Shown piece after piece: positions 26,432-32,258 of a stretch of 32,258 nucleotides of DNA. This stretch comes from Aliivibrio sifiae (GTDB lineage: Bacteria; Pseudomonadota; Gammaproteobacteria; Enterobacterales; Vibrionaceae), in contig NZ_MSCO01000001.1 in NCBI RefSeq assembly GCF_002954705.1, positions 430,590 to 462,847 on the forward strand. The letters are read 5' to 3'. Every line of letters begins with the position of its first letter. The stretch's first letter is position 1. The notes beneath the pieces were generated by a model. That model was not told the DNA's origin. It searched no databases and saw only the letters and a program-made list of their open reading frames with translations. The position numbers were made by a program, and so were the translations under genes.

Positions 26432-26453
26432 TAAAGTGATCTAGATCACTATT
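26432..26453. promoter_or_regulatory. CRP (cAMP receptor protein) site upstream of raiA
   Basis: The 14-bp palindrome GTGATCTAGATCAC at 26436-26449 is identical to the core of the ideal E. coli CRP site; only the outermost T/A of each TGTGA arm differ. The flanks are A/T-rich. The centre is at 26442.5. A weak -10 (TAATCT, minus strand, 26414-26409) would put the start near 26402, making this a class II (about -41) site. Confidence 0.7.
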
Positions 26454-26676
26454 TTAAAGTGTTTTGTGGAGAAGGTGGTTGAATGTGATCTCAGGCAAGC
26501 CATTCAGATTTTTTTTGAAAAAAAACTTGATGAATTGGGTAAAGTAGGTAGATTGAAAGGGTTGGTTACTAGAAATTCTTGTTTTTAGGGCTTTACCTCA
26601 ACCTATTGTTTTGTATGGTTAATTTTTAGCCTTGTAGGTTTTGTGAGTTTGAGTATTTCAGAACAAGCAGAGACAT
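26454..26676. other. Intergenic region between raiA and bamD, no gene identified
   Basis: About 220 bases with no credible coding frame. A weak hairpin TGAATG (26480-26485)/CATTCA (26501-26506) is followed by eight T, a possible but poor plus-strand terminator-like element. The GT-rich region 26540-26660 shows no tRNA or known small RNA that I recognise. Confidence 0.45.
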
Positions 26677-26711
26677 AAAAAAGCCGCACTTTATTTTAAG
26701 TGCGGCTTTTT
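26677..26711 (-). terminator. Terminator of bamD
   Basis: A perfect 14-bp stem (26678-26691 with 26698-26711; core AAGCCGCACTT/AAGTGCGGCTT) and a T-run on the minus strand. It lies 18 bases after the bamD stop. Confidence 0.93.
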
Positions 26712-26728
26712 GTTTTTACTGAACTCTG

Positions 26729-27454
26729 TTATTTAGGGTTCAATGCAATTAATTCTTCAGTGCGTTTTATTGCATCATCCAATTTTAATTCTTTATATGC
26801 AGCTAGCATTATCGTTAGCGACTTTCTTGCCGCCTCTGTATCTGGATAAGTTCGTTGCAGTTCTTGACTGCGCTTTATTGCAGAAATCCACGCTTCTCGA
26901 CGTAAATAGAAATCAGCTGTCGCGAATTCATATTCAGCTAAACGGTTTTTTAATGAGAACATACGTGTTTGGGCATCTTCTGCATAAAGGCTATTTGGAT
27001 AACGATCAAGTAATCGCTTAAAATCTTTAAATGCGGCACGTGCTGGTTCTGGATCTCGGTCTGAACGGTCGACTCTAAAAAGATCATGCATGAAGCTTCG
27101 GTCTTGAGCCATATGAGTCAGTCCACGCATATATAATACCCAGTCTGCTTTCGGATGAGTTGGATTTAAACGATTAAAGCGTTCAATGGTGGCTAAGCCT
27201 AAAGCGAGGTCATCATTTTTGTAATATACATAAATTAGATCGAGTTGAACTTGCTCAGAGTAGGCCCCAAAAGGATAACGAGAATCTAGAGCTTCAAGGC
27301 GTTCTATCGCACTTGTCCAATTACCTGCCTGTAAAGAGATTTGAGCTTGGGAATATAATTCTGATGGTGGGATATCAGGGATTACATCATCACTGCTTGA
27401 GCAACCCACCAGTAAAGATACGGCTAATAATGAAGAAAGTGTTAAGCGTTTCAT
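26729..27454 (-). CDS. bamD: Outer membrane assembly lipoprotein BamD
   Basis: An essential lipoprotein of the BAM complex that helps fold beta-barrel proteins into the outer membrane. The ATG at 27454 gives 241 residues (E. coli 245) with signal MKRLTLSSLLAVSLLVGC, lipobox LVGC, Cys18 and Ser at +2. The open frame continues upstream to 27718, but this part includes rluD-overlapping sequence and lacks a signal. TPR-like repeats follow: PPSELYSQAQISLQAGNWTSAIERLEALDSRYPFG, then DLALGLATIERFNRLNPTHP, and DFKRLLDRYPNSLYAEDAQTRM. AAGGA lies 12 bases before the ATG, rather far. It is divergent from rluD, as in E. coli. Confidence 0.95.
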   Translation of the reverse strand: MKRLTLSSLLAVSLLVGCSSSDDVIPDIPPSELYSQAQISLQAGNWTSAIERLEALDSRYPFGAYSEQVQLDLIYVYYKNDDLALGLATIERFNRLNPTHPKADWVLYMRGLTHMAQDRSFMHDLFRVDRSDRDPEPARAAFKDFKRLLDRYPNSLYAEDAQTRMFSLKNRLAEYEFATADFYLRREAWISAIKRSQELQRTYPDTEAARKSLTIMLAAYKELKLDDAIKRTEELIALNPK

Positions 27455-27615
27455 GCTTGAAAATGATCCTTGACTAAAAAAACTGAAGTTATCCATTACG
27501 AAATCCGTCGTTAACAGATACAATGGCAGATAGTTTATTTCACTTACAGTGTTGATGATACCAAATATGACGTATTTGTTTGGTATTAGTACCACTAATT
27601 TAAAAAAAGTTCGAT

Positions 27616-28590
27616 ATGGCACAACAAATAGAGTTAACAAGTACAGTAAAAGAAAGTCAACTAGGCCAGCGTTTAGATCAAGCTGCTGCAGAGTTGTTTT
27701 CTGATTTCTCTCGTTCACGCATTAAAGAGTGGGTATTAGCGGGTAAAATTTCCGTTAACGGTGAAGTTATCACTAAAGCTCGTGTAAAAATGATGGGCGG
27801 AGAAGAAATTTCAGTTAAAGCGGAGTTAGAAGATGAGCAGCGTTGGTTAGCTCAAGATATTCCTCTTGATATCGTTTATGAAGATGATGATTTATTAGTA
27901 ATTAATAAACCTCGTGACTTCGTTGTACATCCAGGTGCTGGTACGCCGGATAAAACGGTACTAAACGCATTGTTATTTCATTACCCAAGCATCGCAGAGG
28001 TACCTCGTGCAGGTATCGTGCACCGTTTAGATAAAGACACTACAGGTTTAATGGTAGTAGCGAAAACAGTACCAGCTCAAACACGTTTAGTTCGTGCGCT
28101 GCAAAAGCGTAAGATCACTCGTGAATATGAAGCCGTAGTATTAGGTCGTATGACGGCTGGTGGCATGATTGAAAAACCAATCGGACGTCACCCTCAAAAA
28201 CGTACGTTAATGGCTGTACATGAATTAGGTAAAGATGCGGTAACACATTATCGTGTTGCTGAGCATTTCCGTATCCATACGCGTTTACGTTTACGTCTTG
28301 AAACAGGTCGTACTCACCAAATTCGTGTGCATATGTCTTATCTACAACATCCACTGGTAGGTGATACTGCTTATGGTGGTCGTGCTCGTATCCCTAAAGG
28401 TGCGTCACAAGAATTAATTGACATGATCCGTGGCTTTAATCGTCAAGCGCTTCATGCTGCAATGCTACGTTTTGACCATCCAATTACAGGTGAGGTCATG
28501 GAGTTCCATGCGCCAATTCCTGATGACATGATTGCTCTATCTCAAGCTTTACGTGACGATGAACGTCTATTGCATGAGGATGAGTATTAA
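27616..28590 (+). CDS. rluD: 23S rRNA pseudouridine(1911/1915/1917) synthase
   Basis: Makes pseudouridines in helix 69 of 23S rRNA, needed for normal 50S assembly and termination. The 324 residues (E. coli 326) have an S4 RNA-binding domain (about 18-80, QRLDQAAAELFSDFSRSRIKEWVLAGKISVNGEV) and a RluA-type catalytic domain with Asp139 in IVHRLDKDTTG. Further motifs are KPRDFVVHPGAG, REYEAVVLG and ETGRTHQIRVHM. The stop codon adjoins the pgeF start directly, so the two are co-translated. Confidence 0.97.
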   Translation: MAQQIELTSTVKESQLGQRLDQAAAELFSDFSRSRIKEWVLAGKISVNGEVITKARVKMMGGEEISVKAELEDEQRWLAQDIPLDIVYEDDDLLVINKPRDFVVHPGAGTPDKTVLNALLFHYPSIAEVPRAGIVHRLDKDTTGLMVVAKTVPAQTRLVRALQKRKITREYEAVVLGRMTAGGMIEKPIGRHPQKRTLMAVHELGKDAVTHYRVAEHFRIHTRLRLRLETGRTHQIRVHMSYLQHPLVGDTAYGGRARIPKGASQELIDMIRGFNRQALHAAMLRFDHPITGEVMEFHAPIPDDMIALSQALRDDERLLHEDEY

Positions 28591-29322
28591 ATGTCACTAT
28601 TGTCGCCAAAATGGTCCGCTCCTAAAAATATTAACGTAGTTAGTACGACTCGTTTAGATGGTGTGTCTAAAGCCCCATTTTCGAGTTTAAATTTAGGTGA
28701 TCATGTTGGCGATAATCATAATGATGTTGTGCTCAATCGTGAAAAACTGATTACGTTGGCGCAGTTACCTACTGCACCAACGTGGTTAAATCAGATTCAT
28801 TCAACCAAAGTTATTACCCTTCCTCATTTAGATTTAATGAATCCTCCTTCTGTTGATGCTGCATATACAAATACAGCAAATCAAGTATGTTGTGTAATGA
28901 CAGCAGATTGCTTGCCTGTGGTTATTTGTAACAAGGAAGGAACAGAAGTTGCAGCTGCTCATGCTGGATGGCGTGGCCTTCTTGATGGTATTTTAGAAAA
29001 TACAGTAGAGCATTTTTCTTCGAATGAGCTTATTGCATGGTGTGGACCAGCTATTGGCCCTACTGCATTTGAAGTCGGTAATGAAGTTAAGCTACAGTTT
29101 TGTGAGCAAGACCCTCAAGCGATAAACGCTTTTATTCCAAGTCATAATCCAGACAAATGGCTAGCTAATTTAGAACTACTTGCTACTCAACGCTTACAGA
29201 GTGTTGGTGTTCAAGAGGTTTATTATTCAAACCTTTGTACTTATTCAAATACAGAACAATTTTTCTCTTATAGAAAAGAGGGAGAAACAGGTCGCCAAGC
29301 AACCTTAATTTGGTTCGAATAA
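28591..29322 (+). CDS. pgeF: Peptidoglycan editing factor PgeF (multicopper-oxidase-like, YfiH)
   Basis: A cytoplasmic enzyme that removes wrong (L-Ser-containing) precursors from cell-wall synthesis in E. coli; the family has also been called polyphenol oxidase/laccase and shows purine nucleoside activity. The 243 residues equal E. coli YfiH. The metal triad is His70 (LNQIHS), Cys107 (TADCLPV) and His124 (AAHAGWRG), at nearly the numbering of E. coli (71/107/124). CGPAIGPTAFEVG (about 151-163) is also typical. It starts at the base after the rluD stop. There is no terminator between it and clpB. Confidence 0.93.
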   Translation: MSLLSPKWSAPKNINVVSTTRLDGVSKAPFSSLNLGDHVGDNHNDVVLNREKLITLAQLPTAPTWLNQIHSTKVITLPHLDLMNPPSVDAAYTNTANQVCCVMTADCLPVVICNKEGTEVAAAHAGWRGLLDGILENTVEHFSSNELIAWCGPAIGPTAFEVGNEVKLQFCEQDPQAINAFIPSHNPDKWLANLELLATQRLQSVGVQEVYYSNLCTYSNTEQFFSYRKEGETGRQATLIWFE

Positions 29323-29346
29323 TCTCTTTTATTTCCATTCCTCTTA

Positions 29347-29375
29347 GTTGATTTCTAAAGCACGAAACCCCATTT
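29347..29375 (+). promoter_or_regulatory. Heat-shock (sigma32) promoter of clpB
   Basis: The -10 CCCCATTT (29368-29375) fits the sigma32 consensus CCCCATNT exactly. A -35 GTTGAT (29347-29352, 4 of 6 to CTTGAA) lies 15 bp upstream. The predicted start near 29382 is about 36 bases before clpB. Confidence 0.78.
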
Positions 29376-29417
29376 AAGAAGTAATAGTTACTTACTTTTC
29401 TTCTCTAGGAGAGGGTT

Positions 29418-32003
29418 ATGCGTTTAGATCGATTTACCAGTAAATTTCAAATCGCCATTTCAGATGCTCAATCATTAGCATTGGGTCAAGATCATCAATA
29501 TATAGAGCCAACCCATTTAATGGTGGCGTTATTAAATCAAGATGGCAGTACTATCAGACCACTACTGACATTACTTAATATTGATGTAACTCAACTTCGT
29601 TCAAAGCTATCTGAAATCCTAGACAAGGCTCCAAAAGTAACAGGTATTGGCGGTGATGTGCAGTTGTCATCAAACATGGGCGTTATTTTTAATTTGTGTG
29701 ACAAAATCGCTCAGAAACGCAAAGATGCTTATATTTCTTCTGAAATATTCATGCTTGCAGCTATTGAAGATAAAGGACCATTAGGTAATTTATTCAGAGA
29801 GTTTGGACTTACAGAAACTAAAATTTCAAAATCTATTGATGAAATACGTGGTGGCGAGAAAGTAAATGATCAAAATGCAGAAGAAAAGCGTCAAGCATTA
29901 GAAAAATTTACCGTTGATCTTACTGAACGAGCAGAGCAAGGAAAACTGGATCCTGTTATTGGTCGTGATGATGAAATACGCAGAACGATTCAAGTTCTCC
30001 AAAGACGAACTAAAAATAATCCCGTAATTATCGGCCAACCAGGCGTTGGTAAAACAGCGATTGTCGAAGGTTTAGCTCAACGTATTATCAATGGTGAGGT
30101 TCCTGAAGGCTTAAAACATAAAAGAGTATTGTCTTTAGATATTGGCGCATTGGTTGCAGGTGCTAAATTTCGAGGTGAATTTGAAGAGCGATTAAAAGCG
30201 GTTTTAAATGAGCTTGCAAAAGAAGAAGGTAATATCATCCTCTTTATTGATGAAGTTCATACCATGGTTGGTGCTGGTAAAGGTGAAGGCTCAATGGATG
30301 CAGGAAATATGCTTAAACCAGCTTTAGCTCGTGGTGATCTGCATTGCGTCGGTGCAACAACTCTTGATGAATATCGTCAATATATAGAGAAGGATCCAGC
30401 ATTAGAGCGAAGATTCCAAAAGGTCTTAGTGGATGAGCCTACAGTAGAAGATACCATCGCTATCCTACGTGGATTGAAAGAGCGTTATGAAATTCATCAT
30501 CACGTTGAAATTACCGATCCTGCAATTGTGGCAGCAGCAACATTGTCTCATCGCTATATATCTGACAGACAATTACCGGATAAGGCAATTGATTTGATCG
30601 ATGAAGCCGCATCGAGTATTCGAATGGAAATCGATTCTAAGCCTGAATCACTAGATAAACTTGATCGTAAAATTATCCAGCTAAAAATAGAGCAACAAGC
30701 CTTAGTTAAAGAGAGTGATGATGCTAGCTTAAAACGTTTAGACTCATTAAATCTTGAATTAAGAGAGAAAGAGCGAGATTACTCTGAACTAGAAGAAGTT
30801 TGGAAAGCAGAAAAAGCAGCACTTTCTGGAACTCAACATATAAAAACAGAGTTAGATACAGCAAGAAGTAATATGGACATTGCTCGACGTGCAGGCGATT
30901 TGAATCGTATGTCTGAATTGCAATATGGGCGTATTCCAGAGTTAGAAAAGCAATTGGATCTTGCCGCTCAAGCTGAAATGCAAGAGATGAGCTTATTAAA
31001 GAATAAAGTAACAGACAGTGAAATCGCAGAGGTTCTTTCTCGTCAAACTGGCATACCGGTTAATAAAATGCTTGAAGGGGAAAGAGATAAGCTATTAAAG
31101 ATGGAAGGTGAACTACATAAGCGAGTGATAGGACAAGGAGAAGCGGTTGAAGCGGTATCCAATGCCATTCGACGCAGCCGAGCTGGGCTTTCAGATCCTA
31201 ACCGCCCAATAGGGTCATTTTTATTTTTAGGTCCAACAGGTGTAGGTAAAACTGAACTTTGTAAATCATTAGCTAACTTTATGTTCGATAGTGAAGATGC
31301 GATGGTCCGTATTGATATGTCGGAGTTTATGGAAAAACATTCAGTCGCTCGATTAGTTGGCGCTCCTCCAGGATATGTTGGATATGAAGAAGGTGGGTAT
31401 TTAACTGAAGCGGTTAGACGTAAACCTTACTCGGTCTTATTACTTGATGAAGTAGAGAAAGCACATCCAGATGTATTCAATATACTTTTGCAAGTCTTGG
31501 ATGATGGTCGACTCACTGATGGTCAAGGCCGAACGGTAGATTTTAAAAATACCGTGATCATTATGACCTCTAATTTAGGCTCAGATAAAATCCAGCAACA
31601 TTTTGGAGAGCTAGATTATGAGGGAATTAAAGCGTTGGTAATGGAAGTTGTTGGCCAGCACTTTAGACCTGAGTTTTTAAATCGAGTTGATGAAACCGTT
31701 GTTTTCCATCCGTTAGGCCAAGATCATATTAAGAATATTGCTTCTATTCAGTTGCAACGTTTGGAAAAACGATTAAATGAAAAAGACTATCAATTAGAAA
31801 TATCAAATGAAGCTCTAGACTTAATTGCTGAAGCAGGGTTTGATCCAGTTTATGGCGCAAGACCATTAAAACGAGCGATTCAGACTTATATAGAGAACCC
31901 GTTAGCCCAAGACATTTTAAGTGGCAAATTAAGAACTGGTGAAGCGATTAAACTAAAGGTGAAAGATAATCATCTAATTACCACTCAAAATGACGACTTT
32001 TGA
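29418..32003 (+). CDS. clpB: ClpB disaggregase (Hsp100)
   Basis: A hexameric AAA+ chaperone that pulls proteins out of aggregates with DnaK/DnaJ/GrpE. The 861 residues (E. coli 857) show two N-terminal repeats (about 1-140), NBD1 with Walker A GQPGVGKT at 206-213 and Walker [12 protein letters not shown], a long coiled-coil middle domain (about 410-525), and NBD2 with Walker A GPTGVGKT at 605-612 and [27 protein letters not shown] lies near the C-terminus. It has no ClpP-binding IGF/L loop, as expected for ClpB. The ATG is preceded by GGAGAGG. A sigma32 promoter lies upstream, and rrn promoters follow downstream. Confidence 0.98.
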   Translation: MRLDRFTSKFQIAISDAQSLALGQDHQYIEPTHLMVALLNQDGSTIRPLLTLLNIDVTQLRSKLSEILDKAPKVTGIGGDVQLSSNMGVIFNLCDKIAQKRKDAYISSEIFMLAAIEDKGPLGNLFREFGLTETKISKSIDEIRGGEKVNDQNAEEKRQALEKFTVDLTERAEQGKLDPVIGRDDEIRRTIQVLQRRTKNNPVIIGQPGVGKTAIVEGLAQRIINGEVPEGLKHKRVLSLDIGALVAGAKFRGEFEERLKAVLNELAKEEGNIILFIDEVHTMVGAGKGEGSMDAGNMLKPALARGDLHCVGATTLDEYRQYIEKDPALERRFQKVLVDEPTVEDTIAILRGLKERYEIHHHVEITDPAIVAAATLSHRYISDRQLPDKAIDLIDEAASSIRMEIDSKPESLDKLDRKIIQLKIEQQALVKESDDASLKRLDSLNLELREKERDYSELEEVWKAEKAALSGTQHIKTELDTARSNMDIARRAGDLNRMSELQYGRIPELEKQLDLAAQAEMQEMSLLKNKVTDSEIAEVLSRQTGIPVNKMLEGERDKLLKMEGELHKRVIGQGEAVEAVSNAIRRSRAGLSDPNRPIGSFLFLGPTGVGKTELCKSLANFMFDSEDAMVRIDMSEFMEKHSVARLVGAPPGYVGYEEGGYLTEAVRRKPYSVLLLDEVEKAHPDVFNILLQVLDDGRLTDGQGRTVDFKNTVIIMTSNLGSDKIQQHFGELDYEGIKALVMEVVGQHFRPEFLNRVDETVVFHPLGQDHIKNIASIQLQRLEKRLNEKDYQLEISNEALDLIAEAGFDPVYGARPLKRAIQTYIENPLAQDILSGKLRTGEAIKLKVKDNHLITTQNDDF

Positions 32004-32041
32004 TGGGTAAATAAGCGGGTTGGGTTAATTTTAATCACTTA

Positions 32042-32075
32042 AACTGTTTTTTTGTTGTTTTACTAAAAAACAGTT
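32042..32075. repeat. 11-bp inverted repeat overlapping the rRNA promoter
   Basis: AACTGTTTTTT (32042-32052) is repeated inverted at 32065-32075 with a 12-base spacer. The right arm touches the -35 of the following P1 promoter, and the A/T tracts fall where an UP element would lie. Read from clpB it could fold as a hairpin, but no T-run follows the stem. Confidence 0.65.
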
Positions 32076-32101
32076 GCATGATATTAAAGACTCTCTATAA
32101 T
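32074..32101 (+). promoter_or_regulatory. rRNA operon promoter P1
   Basis: TTGCAT (32074-32079), a 16-bp spacer and a perfect TATAAT (32096-32101), followed by GC-rich GCCGCC, the discriminator typical of stringently controlled rrn P1 promoters. The upstream 30 bases are A/T tracts (UP-element-like). Confidence 0.75.
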
Positions 32102-32186
32102 GCCGCCTCACTGACATGGAACGGATGAGTTAAATCTAAGTTTAATGTTTAGTGAGGTTGTTTTAATTATTTATTAAGTTAAGTGC

Positions 32187-32214
32187 TTGACACTTAATAT
32201 TAAGTAAGTATTAT
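32187..32214 (+). promoter_or_regulatory. rRNA operon promoter P2
   Basis: A perfect TTGACA (32187-32192), a 16-bp spacer and TATTAT (32209-32214). A C/G-rich start region (GACCGTCCGC) follows. It is about 113 bp downstream of P1, the usual tandem rrn arrangement. Confidence 0.78.
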
Positions 32215-32258
32215 GACCGTCCGCTTCAAGAGAAAGCCGAAAGGCTTCGAAACTTGAA
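32215..32258 (+). other. Start of the rRNA operon leader (cut by the window end)
   Basis: The sequence after P2 can form a stem TTCAAG (32225-32230)/CTTGAA (32253-32258) enclosing AAGCC/GGCTT around a GAAA tetraloop. This is consistent with an rrn leader. The 16S gene and boxA are not in the window. Confidence 0.55.

Noticed and set aside
27458-27492. Possible sigmaE promoter before bamD (GGATAACTT with GTCAAG)
   Set aside because: The spacing between the two parts is about 12 bases, too short for sigmaE, and the -35 is imperfect.
27553-27580. Imperfect inverted repeat CAAATA/TATTTG before rluD
   Set aside because: It is short and AT-rich, of the kind expected by chance; no function can be argued.
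27455-27718. Upstream extension of bamD
   Set aside because: It runs antisense to the rluD start and lacks a signal; the ATG at 27454 gives a lipobox and the family length.
1-32258. Mobile elements, prophage, CRISPR or defence genes
   Set aside because: I looked for transposases, integrases, direct-repeat arrays and genes of foreign composition and saw none. All genes fit the core genome of Vibrionaceae.

Overview
The window is ordinary core chromosome of a marine gammaproteobacterium of the Vibrionaceae, most like Aliivibrio (the Vibrio fischeri group). This rests on its low GC, a typical LuxS, an oadGAB Na+ pump locus following a tRNA-Arg gene, and a gene order matching the Vibrio main chromosome. 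Most proteins are recognisable orthologues of well-studied enterobacterial proteins. I see no prophage, insertion sequence, integron, CRISPR array or other mobile element.

Layout. (1) 1-3.7 kb: tRNA-Arg(ACG), its terminator, a strong sigma70-type promoter, and oadG-oadA-oadB, the Na+-pumping oxaloacetate decarboxylase. (2) 3.7-10 kb: a coupled pair (YqaA-family membrane protein and a 950-residue M16 protease lipoprotein), gshA, a small SLT-like lipoprotein and luxS. (3) 10-12.2 kb, minus strand: CorB-type and CorE/YpjD-type membrane proteins, divergent from ffh. (4) 12.3-16 kb: ffh, then rpsP-rimM-trmD-rplS, a ribosome biogenesis operon with its own promoter and leader hairpin. (5) 16-18.4 kb: aroF-tyrA behind two tandem TyrR-like boxes. 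(6) 18.4-21.6 kb, minus strand: an M23 peptidase with a PilZ-domain gene just upstream of it, and ettA. (7) 21.8-24.6 kb: slt, trpR, and yjjX whose 3' end overlaps trpR convergently. (8) 24.7-27.5 kb, minus strand: pheA, raiA (with a near-consensus CRP site upstream) and bamD. (9) 27.6-32 kb: rluD, pgeF and clpB (sigma32-type promoter). (10) The right edge carries two tandem rRNA-type promoters (P1 and P2) and a structured leader, so an rRNA operon almost certainly begins just outside the window, as in the clpB-rrnG arrangement of E. coli.

Themes: translation and the ribosome (Ffh, S16, RimM, TrmD, L19, EttA, RaiA, RluD, rrn promoters); aromatic amino acid supply and its regulators (AroF, TyrA, PheA, TrpR, TyrR boxes); cell envelope (BamD, Slt, PgeF, M23, SLT lipoprotein, M16 lipoprotein); and redox or signalling (GshA, LuxS, PilZ). 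Compared with E. coli, the block ettA-slt-trpR-yjjX (near 99-100 min there) sits between aroF-tyrA and pheA-raiA. I found no undescribed system. The most interesting items are regulatory sites, untranslated structures, the PilZ-M23 pairing and the synteny fusion.
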